From Takakia lepidozioides (lineage: Eukaryota > Streptophyta > Takakiopsida > Takakiales > Takakiaceae): DNA of 64,000 nucleotides. Below are positions 44,456-57,208 of the stretch, piece after piece. Within the stretch, counting starts at the first letter, position 1. Every line of letters begins with the position of its first letter. The stretch is from positions 26,970,001-27,034,000 of the forward strand of contig CM060732.1 of NCBI GenBank assembly GCA_030704615.1, in the 5' to 3' direction. Below the pieces are notes generated by a model. It was not told where the DNA came from. It worked only from the letters and a program-made list of their open reading frames with translations, and ran no database searches. Made by a program: the position numbers and the translations under genes.

Positions 44456-45045
44456 GAATGCCTGTCAGATTACCACATGCAAAGAGGTGCATGGTTGCAT
44501 CGCCAAAGGCAGCAGCTGCAGGGGCACAGTTGTTAAAGTCAGGCACCTCAACCATGACCACAACTTCTAGAAGAGGATCAAGAGAGGGAGTCCACAATGC
44601 CTCTTCTGGCACTTATGGGCATGTGAAGATGCTTTGTGAGGCAGGCAGACTGAAAGAGGCTCTACTGACTTTAAACCAAGGAGGCATTTCAGCAGATTCA
44701 GATATGTATCTCTATCTCTTGCATAAGTGCATCAAGATGAAAGGCCAAGTGAAGCTAGAAAGTAGGTGCATACTCACATTATCCAAAGTGCACGCCAAAT
44801 ATTTTTCTACTCAACACCCTTGTCAACATGTATGTTATGTGCGGGAGCATCATGGATGCTCACCAAGTGTTCAACAGAATGCCTCAACGATCTTTCATCA
44901 CGTGGAACACGATGCTTGCAGGGTGTGCTCAGCAGGGGCGTGGTATGGAGGCCTTGGAGAATGTGGTGAGGGCACCTTCTTCTTCGACCTATTTCAGCCT
45001 GTTTTTCCCTCTCATCAGACTCAGCCCTGAATTTACATATTGAAT
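44456..45045 (+). pseudogene. OSB-PPR pseudogene, truncated unit (B2)
   Basis: Carries the linker (QLLKSGTSTMTTTSRRGSRE) and the first PPR motifs (GHVKMLCEAGRLKEALLTL, CIKMKG, NRMPQRSFITWNTMLAGCAQ). It ends where a non-coding phrase (GTGGTGAGGGCACC...) begins. Frames change within the unit. Confidence 0.65.
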
Positions 45046-46330
45046 TGTCAAGGACAATGTGGTGAGGGCACCTTCTTCTTCGACCTATTTCAGCCTGTTT
45101 TGCCCTCTCATCAGACTCGGCCCTGAGATGCAAATTGAATTCTGTAAGTTAGCTCGTTGGGTGGATCTGTGGTGGTTTGGAATGACTATGACAAGTAACT
45201 GCCGATGTGGCAGGAAAGTATCCAAAACAGATAACAAAGATGAGGAGAAGGTGTGGAATGAATACTTTGTTGACCCCAGTGAATGGTGGAACAACCGAGG
45301 CAAAAAGTTGAATGCCTATTAGATGACAGAGAGTAACAGACGCAATTCAGCATAGGAACTAGTGTGATTGGGTGTTTCCTAGGTTGTCATTGTCAGCTGC
45401 TAGCAGCAAGGGCAAAGATGAATGCATGATTTGTGCAGAGGCATGGATAGCTGAAGGAGAAGGGATAGAGTGTGGGTCCAGATTCATCCAAGAGGGCCGG
45501 ACTTCAAGCTCCAGATTACCTGTGATTCCATGTGGATCAATAGCTACAAGAAACCTAAATGGGTACATGGTCAACTAAAGGCAATAGCTGCAGCGGCACA
45601 GTTGATAAAATCAGGCACGTCCTCAACCATGACCGCAGCTTCTGAAAGAGGATCAAGAGAGGGAGTCCACAATGCCTTTTATGCGGGGCATGTGAAGATG
45701 CTTTGTGAGCAGACTGACTGACAAAGGCTCTAGGTCTGGAAGCTGGAATCAGGTGCACACTCACATTATCCAAAGTGGATTCATGCCAAATGTTTTTTCT
45801 ACTCAACACCCTTGTCAACATGTATGTTAAGTGCGGGAGCATCATGGATGCTCGCCAAGATTTCTACAGAATGCCTCAGCGATCTTTGATCATGTGGAAT
45901 ATAATGTTGGGAGGATTTACCAAACATGGGTGTGGTAGGAATGCTTTGGCGACCTATAAGCAAATGTTGCGCAGAGGGGTGAAGCCCAACCACATCACGC
46001 TTCCGCATGTTTGCAATGCATGTGCAAGCCTGGGACCTCTGGAAAAGGGGAAAGAGGTCCACGGTGACATTGTCAAAGCTGGAATTGTACCAGATGTCAT
46101 CCTGAACACTCCCCTAGTGGACGTCTATGCCAAATGTGGGTGCATTAAGGATGAAAAAGGAAGTTTTCAACACTATGGCTGAACCAAATGTGGTGTCATG
46201 GAACGCGATGCTTGCAGGGTATGCACAGCAGGGACATGGTATAAAGGCTTTGGAGACCTATGATCAAATGATGGGGGAAGGGGGGGGCACCTTCTTCAAT
46301 AGCACAACGGCTACAAGTGGGTAGATGGTC
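45046..46330 (+). pseudogene. OSB-PPR pseudogene, most complete unit (B3)
   Basis: First exon-like part: KVWNEYFVDPSEWWNNRGKK (45,248-45,307), with a donor-like junction after the KK. Second part: PDFKL and MWINSYKKPKWV (about 45,500-45,560). These two parts match the split PDF motif of plant OSB single-strand DNA-binding proteins. Then the linker QLIKSGTS and PPR motifs (NTLVNMYVKCGSIMDARQ, QRSLIMWNIMLGGFTKHG, VKPNHITLPHVCNACASLG, KEVHGDIVKAGIVPDVILN, VVSWNAMLAGYAQQGHGIKA). Stops and frame changes occur and no DYW tail is seen. The unit indicates the ancestral order OSB motif then PPR tract. Confidence 0.7.
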
Positions 46331-47050
46331 AACTGGAAACAGCAATGGCAGCAGCACAATTGATAGAACAAGGACCACTGCTAATGAAGGTACCTTCTTC
46401 AACATATTTCACCCTATTTTCCCCTGCTATCAGAGTCATCCCTAAATTTTCATGTTGAATTCTACAAGTTAGCGCGTTGGTGGATCTATGGTGGTGTTGG
46501 AGTGATTTTGACATGTTACTGCCAATGTGGTCGACAGGAAAGTATCAAAAAACAGATAATAGAGATGTGGAGAAGCTCTGGAATGAATACAGTTCCGACC
46601 CCAGTCAATGGTGGAAGTTGGAACAATCCAGGCAAAAAGGTGAATGTCTGTTGGAAGCATATGCAAGTCAGCATAGGAACTAGTGTGATAAGTAGGGTTG
46701 GGGTGTTTGCTGGAACAATTCTAGAGTGTTATTGTCAGCTGCTAGCATCAAGGCAAGGATGTATGCATGATTTGTGCAGAGGCATGGATAGCTGAAGGAG
46801 CAGGGAGCAGTGTGGGTCCAGATTCATCCAAGAGGGCTGGATTTCAAGCTCCAGATCGCCTACAATTCCCTGTGGAAGCAGCACACACCTCGCACACACA
46901 AGAGGTCCTCTTGGGTGCATGGTCAGAGTAATCCTCCATGGGTCATGACACAAGGTCGAGGACAATGTGGTGAGGGCACCTTCTTCTTCGACCTATTTCA
47001 GCCTATTTTTCCCTCTCATCAGACCCAACCCTGAATTTACATATTGAATG
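46331..47050 (+). pseudogene. OSB-PPR pseudogene unit (B4), PPR part lost
   Basis: KLWNEYSSDPSQWWKLEQS (about 46,572-46,630) resembles the OSB part. The linker phrase (46,740-46,860) follows and stops at the AGCAGCACACA phrase that is also found in the CACTA element at 20,740. Confidence 0.6.
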
Positions 47051-48240
47051 CTGTAAGTTAGCTCGTTGGGTGGTTTGGAATGACTTTGACAAGTTACAAC
47101 TAATGTGGCAGCAGGAAAGTACCCAAAAACAGATAACAAGATGAAGAGAAGCTTTGGGATGAACACTTTCCGACCCCAGTCAGTGGGGGGACAATGGAGA
47201 CAAAAAGGTGAGTGCTTGTTCGACTACAGAGAGAAGCAATTGCAATTCAGACTTGGAACTACTGCTAAGTCCTAGGTTGGGGTGTTTTCTGGAAGAACTT
47301 CACGCCGTCACTGTCAGCTGCTAGTAGCAAGGCTGAGGGATGTATTCATGATCTGTACACAGGCAGGGATAGCTGAGGGACCAGGGATAGAGGTCCAGAT
47401 TCATGTTCAGGTTCAGGCTGAGGGATCAATAGCTAAAAGAAATCAGCTGGAGTAGATGGTCAATTGTTGCAAGTGGAAACAGTAGCGGCAGCACAATTGA
47501 TAGAATGAGGTGCTGCTAATGAAGGCACCTTCCTCAACACATTTTAGCCTGTTTTTCCAAATAGGGTTGGGGTGTAAGAACAAATCTAGGCTGTCATCAT
47601 CAGCTGCTAGCAGCAAGACAATGATATAATCATGATTTGTGCAGAGGCATAGATAGTTGAAGGAGCAGGGATAGAGTGTAGGTGCAGATTCACCCAATAG
47701 GGCTGGGCTTCAAGCTCCAGATTGACTCTATAGCTACAACAAACCTGCATGGGTAGATGGTCATCTGGCAGCAGCGGCATAATTTATAAAATCAGACACT
47801 GCTAATGAAGGCATCTTATTCAACACATTTCACCTTGTTTTTCCCTCTAATCAGAATCGGCCCTAAATTTCCATGTTGAATTCTGCAAGTTAGCTGGTTG
47901 AGTGAATCTAGTTTGGAGTGACTTTGACATGATACTGCCAATGTGACAACAGGAAAGTTTCAAAAAACAAGTAACAGTGATGAGGAGAAGTTGTGGAATG
48001 AATACCATTCTGCCTCAGTCAATGATGGGACAACCAAGGCAAAAAGGTGAATGCTTGTTACATTTCATAGACTAGCAGATGCATTCAGCATAGGAACTAG
48101 TGTGAGAAGTTGAGTTGGATGTTTCCTAGAATAAATCTAAGCTATCATTGTCAGCTACTAGCAGGCGAGGCAAGGATGAATGCATGATTTGTGCAGAGGC
48201 ATGTGTAGCTGAAGGAGCAAAGAGAGTGTGAGTCCAGATT
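47051..48240 (+). pseudogene. Two further OSB-unit remnants (B5, B6)
   Basis: Degraded copies of the LWNEY..DP..W block near 47,150 and 47,990, and linker copies at 47,580-47,800 and 48,130-48,240. No PPR motifs remain. They form the worn right end of the tandem locus. Confidence 0.55.
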
Positions 48241-48249
48241 CATCCAAGA

Positions 48250-48800
48250 GGCCACATGCCATTGGGCCCCTCATTGACCACGAGATCACGGTCGCAAGCT
48301 CTGGCAATTGGCAGTGCAAATCAGGCCACAACATCAAATTCCACCTCCTCGGACAGTGACGACTAGGCTTTGAATGACTGGCAGCATAGTACATATACAA
48401 TATGCATTTTTGTTGTACCTTGAATATTGTTGGAAAACACAGTGATGGCATTCCGCCAAGTTTGTATATCACCAATTTTGTTAATACACAATGCACATGT
48501 GCGGCACCTGCCAATTTCAATTGCATGAGCAGCGTTTTCTTCACATTTACACTCGTGTGATGGGGAAGAAGTAGTTCACCCTGTAAACAAATTTACAATG
48601 GTGTTATATTTGGTCATGACGTGTATATGGGTATTTGCAATGAACTCCAAAAGCTGGAGAACAAGGAAAATTGATGTTAACAAATAAGTTATAACGAGTT
48701 ACGAACGGTCCTCTTCCAAACAAATTTCGCCTGGTCTGTGCGTATTTCATAATCATTTCGCAAAATCTATGATCTTTCTACGAAAATACCCACAAAGTTC
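48250..48800. other. Intergenic; possible short acidic C-terminus
   Basis: A plus-strand frame ending at about 48,365 gives ATTSNSTSSDSDD before a stop, like the acidic tails of the transposase genes nearby. Nothing else is recognised. Confidence 0.25.
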
Positions 48801-48814
48801 TCAAAGCACAAAAT

Positions 48815-49320
48815 AATTTCGATTGATCTCATATTACACTGGGACGTATCAAAGGGTACATTGAACACACTGGCCAAGTTTGAAAGCGAACGAAAATCAT
48901 TTGGATGGGCAACCATCCGTTGGCCCATTGAATGAATTTCGATTGATCTCATATTACTCTGGGGCCTCTTACATGGATTGAACATAGTGGCCAAGTCTCA
49001 AAGCGAACCAAAATCATTTCGATGGCCAACTATCCGTTGAGCCATCGAATGAATTTCGATTGATTTGATATTAGTCTGGGACTTGTGAGAGGGTGTCTGG
49101 AACGTGCTGGCAAAGTTAAGAAGCTAACAAAAATGATTTGGATGGGCAACCATCCGTTCACCCGTTGAATGTATTCTGTTGGAGCTGCTATTGTTTTGGG
49201 ACCTGTTGGACTTTGTTTCGCGTGCTCACGATTTTTTTTTCATTCCATTTTTGAATGGGGCGTGTAATGTAGCCATATGCAACGTGCGTGCCAAATTTGG
49301 GAGCGATCAAAATTCATTTG
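48815..49320 (+). repeat. ~120-bp tandem repeat, four diverged copies
   Basis: Units start at 48,815, 48,935, 49,052 and about 49,172 (steps 120, 117 and 120 bp). Shared phrases are AATTTCGATTGAT, GGGCAACCATCCGTT, TGGCCAAGT and AAAATCATTTGGATGG. Non-coding. Confidence 0.8.
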
Positions 49321-49760
49321 GACCCAAAACCACAGTTTCTTCCCTGTTTTGCACTCCAAACTTGATTTGTGTTCTACTTCATGCACTCTTCATAAAGAGT
49401 TCAACAATAGTGAGCGAAGAGAACATTTTTTTTTGGGGCATTTTTTATTGGACCAAATTTTGGCAGGGGAGTAGCCGTGGGATGCTGGAAGCCGCAAAAC
49501 AAAATTGAGCCAAAAACAAAATCGATACGTGCCAGAAACCCCCACTAAAAGGCAGTGCAAACCTATTTATTAGCTTAAAATAAGTTTAAATTCAATTAAA
49601 TTGTGGAATGGCTTGAGGGGGGAGCGCGTTGATGGGGAGACAAATGATTTATTCGTCTGTTGTGTCTCCGCACATGTGGAATGTGGACGTGTGACGTGGT
49701 ATAATTATACTAGTTGACTTAAGAGTGTCCAGTCTCGCCTCCTATATATACTGGCTACTA

Positions 49761-49884
49761 GGAAGTTTTCTAAAAAGCTTCCCCTGCCAAGGGAAGTCTC
49801 TCGAGAAGCTTCATCAATCAAAGGAAGTCACCTGAGAAGCTTCCTCGACTAGGGGAAGTCTCTTGAGAAGCTTCCTCAACCAAA
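49761..49884 (+). repeat. 31-bp tandem repeat, four copies
   Basis: Starts at 49,761, 49,792, 49,823 and 49,854, exactly 31 bp apart. Each has GGAAGT followed by a GAGAAGCTTCCTC-like block, itself partly palindromic around AAGCTT. A TATA-like TATATATA lies just upstream (49,744-49,750), so this could be the transcribed edge of a retroelement terminal repeat; that part is inference. Confidence 0.85.
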
Positions 49885-49899
49885 GAAGCTTCTTGAGCA

Positions 49900-51470
49900 G
49901 TTTCCTAAGTTACTCTCAGTAATTTGATAACTTTCGGTAACTTGATAACTCATAGTAACTTATGATAAATCGTGATAAATCATGATAATTTTCAGTAAAA
50001 TAACTTGATAACTTCTGATAATTACTCTTGGTGAGTTCTTATGGGCTATGTCCATGACGCATACACTAGACGACTCTTATATTATTGTTGTAACCAAAGA
50101 AGATGTCTTATCCATCATTTGTTTTGCTTGTAATGACGAAGGTCAGATGAAGTCCAAGTGACTGGTAGAGGAGCTCACCACGAGGGTGCAAATTAATCCA
50201 ACAACTAGCGTGTCCCATGAAGAATCCAATAAACACAGGAAGATGGTGGTGCACGTGGAAAATGATCCAAAGTGTCGACGCATGCTGCTCCTAGGAGCAC
50301 TCCATCACCTTCATGCTATTAGAATAAACGGTGGAATCCCCCCCCTTGCCGCGAGCATGAATTGTCATGTTTGCTCCCCCCTCTTCTTCTTTGTGCTTCT
50401 CAAGTGCTGAATCAAAAATGTGTATGGGCTATGGTGGTAGAGAGTGCTATCCCAATGTCGAGAATCCTCCCTTGGGGTTGTTGCATATCTCTCTTCATCC
50501 CCTCTGTTGTGCTCGCACTCTCAATGACTCTTTCCTAGAAGCTATCTATCAAATGACTATCAAGGTTGAGAGCTTATAGAAATCAATTTATAGGAAAAAA
50601 AAACTTGTTGAAAAGGTTCCATTAATGTTTTTGGATGCATCTTGCTTCTTCTCCTCCCCCACTTGTAGGTTATAAATGGGTTTATATCCTCTCACTTTCA
50701 AATAGACACACAAGTAGCTACGATGACTACATTTTTATGTCACAATGCGTTTTTTATATGACAAAGTTTGATTTAATTGTATCTTAGAGACAATTTTTTA
50801 TCACAATGATGAAGTGAGATTCATTGTTATGTTTCTAACTACTACAAACCCCAATATATTAAGTCTCACCATGAATGAAGTTGATTTGTCGAACTATTGG
50901 ACTTTAGAAAATTGCATACGATAGTGTCACAGTCCATAAAAAAATGTGTTATGGACTTTTTGCACTCACTGTAGAAAACAGAGATGAGACTCATAGTAGT
51001 ATTGCTCTACTCTTAAAGATACTAAAGTGCTACAAAAAATATCAGTTTTTCTTTTAACTTTACACATTATTGTGATCTTCAAAAATTAGATTAAAATACA
51101 TGAATGCATGAAAATATATATGCCTCCCGAAGGGAGCGTAAATTATGGTGTCTCTTCACCACAATGGCTACTGCCTTCCAGGTCATGGAAACAAAATAAA
51201 ACAATGGACTTGCTTCACTAAAAGGTACATTTCATGTTGAGACGGATATTATATATTTTTACCTTCAGCAAACACGTGCACACACATCGAGTTGGGGTCC
51301 GCCAAGGATTTGAGGCAAAATCTAACCTCCACTCAACATTAGTACACACCCTAAATAAAACACACCATTTTTATTTCTTATAATTGTCAAATGATATAGA
51401 ATAAATAAATAATAATATAACAAACAATTATTGTTCTAACATCTATCAAATAGGTTGTATACTTACGACA
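49900..51470. other. Intergenic; dispersed repeat fragment near 51,120-51,170
   Basis: The stretch CCCGAAGGGAGCGTAAATT followed by GTGTCTCTTCACC resembles 510-550, and more distantly 52,285-52,320. It marks a dispersed family of unknown class. No gene is recognised; frames at 50,186-50,579 have no supporting features. Confidence 0.4.
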
Positions 51471-51473
51471 TGT

Positions 51474-54400
51474 CTATTTGAGGAATTGAATGAAAAGATG
51501 AAATACAATAAAATTGTTAGCCATTATTTTTAGCATAATCGGAGCAAATCCAATTGTGTTCCGAGACAAATCGAACACAACTCCCGTCTGTTGTTGTTGA
51601 AAACTGCCAAAAATACTGAAATCAAACGCATCACGGCAGCTGAAAGCTAAACAAACTTCTTGATAAGCATCGTATTGCTGAACAAACACAACTTGATTTG
51701 TATTCAAATCTAGTACCACTGATTCAAGGTTCTCAAACAGAAATGTCACCATTGGAAAGTCGGGAAAATTTTGGCCAGGTCTCACATTCCAACATGTGTC
51801 AAAACAAGTATATTTTTCTTGGCCATCGTGAGGTGGCATTTCAGGCCCATTAGCCATTTGTGCTGCTTCAGCAATAAATGCATCCCTGAATGCCAAATAT
51901 GCCTCTGGAAGGAGAAATGTGAATGGAGTGCCGCTGTCGATTAACACACCTCCTCGACCGTTCTCGTCGATATCAAAGATGTCAGGAGGCATATTAACTA
52001 CTCGCCCCGCCACCCAAATTTCCTTGAGAGGAACGTAGTATGTCACGGGATCCAATGCCCCATTTTGAGGCATTTCCACAAATTGGGCGCTGGGATCTGC
52101 AATGGATTATGCAAATGAATTTTGTTAAGATACCGTCTATATGTTTCAAAACATAATTATGGCCATTAAAGGAGTACAAGTGAAAATCCTGATGTGGAAT
52201 GTCTCTTTTTCCATACTTTTCATGACAAAAATGTGACTCGTAATATATTTGTGAGATAAAAAATAAAGACTCTTATCAAATCGAACATAAATTTTGGTGT
52301 CCCTTCACCCGGGTGACTGTTGCCTTCAGTTTGGAGGGTTGACGTCTTCTAACAACCGAAACCGAGGTAGTGCAATTGCACCCCTCTCCCTAGTTAGGAC
52401 TCAAAAATCCCCACGTACCCCCACATTACAGTTTCTACCGGTTGATCCGGATACCCCTTTTGCAGCTAAATTAGCCATAATATGTGATATCCAACATACA
52501 GGGTAGTTACAGGCTACGGTGGACCAAAAACTGCGTAACATGGCAATTTCTGCAATGACCTCCATTCATGGTACCTTTCATAGTAAAATCGCAACTCAAT
52601 ATATCATACAAGTTTATACAGTCTAAGATTTTTAACTACAGTAGAGACATACTAAAAAAACTTATTGTAAAAATGATCATCTATGAAAGAGCTATGGACT
52701 CTTAAAGTTGAATCTTATGGACTGCAGTGTTACACATAAAAAAACCATATGGACTAAAAAGCCATCATATACACCTAAGTAATAGCAAAAAGGAAAACAC
52801 ATTAGGGGTGCCATTTTTGAAAGCTACCCAAATGCACTTTTATATGGACTAAAAACATCAAGGAATGAGAGGTATGGACTAATTTATACTAAACACTGGG
52901 CCCAAACTGTAGTGTATTTTCCTTAATGTACATCATCTTCATTTAGAGGCTTTTGGGATATCATCATTACTAAAAAGATTTAAAAACCCATTATTTAGAG
53001 GTGCCAAGTGATATATGGAAAAAATTCAAAAATCTCTAATTATTAGAAATAAAAAATGGTTTTCTATTTTTCAGAATTAAATACTATACTTTCTAATAAA
53101 ACAATTCTAGCCTATTTGGGGTGGGACTTTTTACTAAAAGTGTTTGAATATATCATATCTATCAATTAAAAATAATTATTGGGATAAATTCCCTCAATTT
53201 GAGGTACCTATATAGACTTTCATAGAGGAAAAATCTACCGTTTTTGGTCCACCGTACTCTGCAACTGCCCTACACCTATGTGAATTTGAATCCATGACCA
53301 CTTGTAAAGATGGAATGGTGCCCCTACTCTTTGGACCATGATCTGCTGGTTCATGTTTGTTTCAAATAGACACTACATTTATGTATAATATTCATGATCT
53401 CCATAACAATTCAACAACCTCACGAGAGGAGAAATTGAACATACATGCGACTATGGACGAGGCACCAAAGATCAACAACCCACTCGTTGCGCTCTGGGTT
53501 TGTGGCAAACAATATGCGAATTGATTGGTGATTTGTGAATTTTGGGCGAGTTGGTATGGCAGGGACAACGCATATTGTCTTCCACCTCCAAGGCCCAAGA
53601 TGCCGGAGGCTATCGGGATCCACGTCGTCATCGTTGATTGATCTTCCCTTAGTCCAATCACAATATCTGCAGAATAAATAACATTACAAATATATATCAA
53701 GTGGAGAATACTAGGAATAATGTAAGAACTTAATGCATACGTGTGATTGTTTGACATGGCGCTAAGTCAGTTTCTAGCATATCAAATCTTTTCTATTTGC
53801 GCTCGAGAGTGACAATGAACTGAAGCTGGGATAACGGTCAACTAGGTTACACAAAAGAGAATGATCATGTGACATTGAGAAGAGTGTAACTCCTACTTGG
53901 CTTCGCAATTGGACTAAGTCCAAATTTGGCTAAGTATATAATGCACTAAGAGGAGCTACACAAGACATAGGGGTTTGACACCTTTGAAAGAAGTGTGTAC
54001 ACTCACATCAAAACATATTTCTTCTATACTTCATGTCAAACATGATGCGTCTTTCTAAAATATTGAATGAGACGGGTGTACTCACATCGCATGGCCAGGC
54101 TTGGATCCAAGTTAAATCGCTGCCGGTGTCTATGATAAAAACTTGGTAGACACTACCTATACCCGTGCCCACAATTACGGTTGCAAAATACTCTAAAAAT
54201 ACGCCGTATTGATAACGTCCAGGCTCGACCGGGGTAAACACATCTTGTTTTAGGTTCCGACCATGAGACTTGTTGCGCATGGAAGGGCCCAATGTTGCGG
54301 CGTTGTGCCGAGCAATCCTAGCCGCACGCACGCATGCCTCATCATCTTTGCGGCAATGAGCAGGCCTGAAAGGGGAGTGGGGCGAGTCAACGTGGGTGAG

Positions 54401-54610
54401 TGCAAGGGACCAACCATGTTGGGTAGCATTGATCTCATCCAACTGTATGGGTACGTCTAAAGCGTTCAGCACAAATGTGTGTCTCCTCCCATGGCTATAG
54501 ACGTTGGTGGCGCCCAATGAGTTGACTTGTAGTAATTTGAGAAGAAAGAGAGAGCTCATGAAAAGCCCATACAGCTGAAAATCCATTGCTCTATTTGCTA
54601 AGGGCGCCAA
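51474..54610 (-). pseudogene. Pepsin-like aspartic protease (A1 family), flap region missing
   Basis: Minus-strand exons by eye: 54,610 (or Met at 54,586) to about 54,090; 53,666-53,445; 52,096-51,474. The N-terminus is a likely signal peptide (MSSLFLLKLLQVNSLGA region) with a prosegment. The first catalytic motif is IIDTGSDLTWIQ (about 54,131-54,100), the second VLIDSGTPFTFL (about 51,920). The middle exon has GILGLGGG and FAYCLPQTQSATSGLLIFG, and the end has the FSIFGSFQQQQ block, as in nepenthesin/CND41-like plant enzymes. Exons 2 and 3 join in frame. The stretch expected between the first motif and the middle exon, about 80 residues with the flap tyrosine, is not found in the 420 bp available, and the phases do not match. 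Either an exon was lost (pseudogene) or the protein is unusual. Confidence 0.75.
52500..53271. mobile_element. TIR-bearing non-autonomous element in the protease intron
   Basis: Both ends, read inward, give AGGGYAGTTRCAG followed by TACGGTGGACCAAAAAC, an imperfect terminal inverted repeat of about 30 bp. No transposase inside and no clear target duplication. A related GGTGGACCAAAAA phrase stands alone near 55,549. It lies within intron 53,444-52,097 of the protease. Confidence 0.5.
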
Positions 54611-54639
54611 AATCTACTTATACTTGGACAAACAGCTTG

Positions 54640-57170
54640 GTAGTTTAGTAGACTAGGCCTAATGCCCAAGCCTAGGAGCCATCAGCCCCACTTATGGATT
54701 TTCTTCCATGAGTGACGACATTATATTGTTGCCAACGTAAAAGATAAAACTCAATTTTAACTAATTCCGGACATAAGATGAGTCCATAAATAAATAAAAA
54801 TAAGTGAATAAATAAGTCATGTATTAAATCCAAAAATAATTTATATTCCACTAAACAATATGTTAGTGCCATTACAAATTAGTCATATAATATACTTTGC
54901 GTAGAGAAATGTCTGTGGATGTTGGACAAATTGAAGAAATTTGACTCTAACGTTGATGTTCACGAACTGAGATATAGAAAGAATATAGACTTCAACCACA
55001 TTGTGTAGAGCTTAAAGTCCAAAACTGACAAAAAATGGGAATGAACAATGAAATTATGAGAGTTTCATTCACAGTTCAGATCATCCAAAAGAATGACAAA
55101 TCAAACTTGCACATGAATGAGAATAGATCATTTTTATTTTAGAATATCATTGAATGGACAATGATATTCAGTACATGTGACATTGACATGTAAGTCGAAC
55201 TATGTAGATACACACTAAAGAACTTGCGATTTCTACAGCAAATTACCATACGCCCTGCCATAGCCATAAATAATACTATAATTGTTAAGAACTAACAGCA
55301 TCGGATGCATATTCTAGACTTGAGAAGCCGTCACGAATGATGATTTCCCAAACGACTTGTATGCAGGAGATGAGTTCGAAGACGCCTCCAGTTGTCCCAT
55401 CCGATTCAAGCTTGAGTTTCTACACCAGAAAAGAATGATCTATTCTTGAAATGGTCGAATAGATCATCAGAATTGATGCTAGAACGTGTGATTGACGAAG
55501 CTGAAGATCTTGAACCATTCGGATCTTGGGGTAAAAGCATAATATGGTGGACCAAAAAGCACGTCATGCGGTTGGTCTTATACATTCAACCATCTAAGAT
55601 TGGATGTTTTGATTTGATTTGATTTTGGTACTAAATTTTTTCTTACAGTCAACATTTGTGGAGGGTTGTTATGATGTGAGTCAAAAGGAGGTAACGAGGG
55701 AAACACGGGAGAACCCCATGGACAAGACAAGAAAATTGGGGTTTTGTGCTTAAGGAACGATGGGGGGCTAGATGGATGAAATCATGATTTATCATTGGAG
55801 TTAACATGATGAAATTGACAAATTTTCATCAGCGGATGGACGGTGGAAAAATTGGATGACAAGCAGGGATGAGATCACTAATTGGCATTAGTGGATGGAT
55901 GACGAGCTAGCAGGATGACAGGTCGATGAAAGCACCAATAAAAAAAAGTTGATTCTTCATCACATGGCGATGATACTACAGAAATAAGACAAAGGACTCA
56001 GCGGTGATTTAGTGGGTAAAGTGGCCACAATAATATTAGCTAGGTGGCACTAAGATAAAGGGTGGATAGAAGGAGGTACACGTCGCCTTAAGATGTTGTA
56101 GTGTGAATGCAGGGGAGTGAACATTACATATGTTTACCATTACGACCTGCATCACTATGACGGGAGTGCCCGTCATCCCAACTGCAGAAAGGATGTATCC
56201 CTTCATGTAGGTAATTTCATGAGCGCACTGAGCTTATGCTTTGCCAGGAGAAAATGGCTAAGTCATGACGGTACACATTTTCATCCATGCGATGAACGTT
56301 TTCATCACTGGTTCTTAACCTAAAAGATCGCGGGTTGAGAAAAACGAAGAGGAAGATGACGGATGGCTCGTAGCGGCTGTTGCAAGCAGTGGTGTCGGCA
56401 GGGCAGCCTGTGTTAGGAGGTTGTACCTGCGCGGTGGGATCTTGCTTGGCTTGGGAAGCGGCATTAAGACGCCTCTGCTTGGTATTCTGTGTAGAAAGAA
56501 GCGGTGCCGCCTCTCTCGTAGTGATGATCAATTCCAGGAGATAGAAGCATGTAAGGAAAGCGGCGCACCACCACTGCCGCCAGTGCCTTGAAGATGATAG
56601 TTATGGGCAGATGAGCAAGCAAGGAAAAGGCCAGCTGCTGAAAGCACAGGGAAGAGAGTCTGGGCACAATCAATGGGGGGGAGGTAAAGCATGTGGAGTG
56701 CTGGCTGTATGGTATCTCAGGTTCTCTGTCATCAAGCTTCTAGCTGCTTTGTGTCTCCTTGTTATAGGACCAGGCCAATTCGTGAGGAAGAATTGCATAG
56801 CGTAATCTGGTTGTCAGGCCACGGGATGGTCCAAGTGAAGAAGGGGAGCCATCATGGCGTCATAAGGTCTGGAATCAAGATAAAGAGAAAGGGTTGAAGT
56901 GGCTGCTGACGGGCGATGGCAAGGTGCCACCTTGACAAGCAGACCCGCCGCTTCACTAGTGGATAAAAACAGATAAGTCTATGAACAATGGCCTTTTTTT
57001 GGTGAACTTAGAAATTGCTTTGGTAGATTTAGGACTGCCATCTTGGCAGAAGAGAAAAGGTGGAGACATGTGACAAGAAAAGTTTTTGAAATGGGAATGG
57101 AGACTCTGGACTTCAGACCAGAACGTGGAAAGGATGGATGCACCTGATGTTGTGATGACAGTGAGAGAAA
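54640..57170. other. Intergenic, no gene recognised
   Basis: AT-rich to about 55,300, then mixed. Short frames such as 56,117-56,323 and 56,217-56,531 have no recognisable domains. Confidence 0.4.
54740..54775 (-). repeat. Short dispersed repeat, inverted relative to 59,258-59,298
   Basis: The phrase AAAACTCAATTTTAACTAAT plus TCCGGAC here is the reverse complement of the segment near 59,265-59,298. Class unknown. Confidence 0.6.
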
Positions 57171-57177
57171 TAAGTGA

Positions 57178-57207
<30 letters not shown>
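57178..57207. repeat. GA microsatellite
   Basis: (GA)n tract with one AAA interruption. A second one lies at 57,534-57,557. They resemble the CT tracts of plant 5' leaders read from the other strand, but no gene was found next to them. Confidence 0.85.
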
Positions 57208-57208
<1 letters not shown>

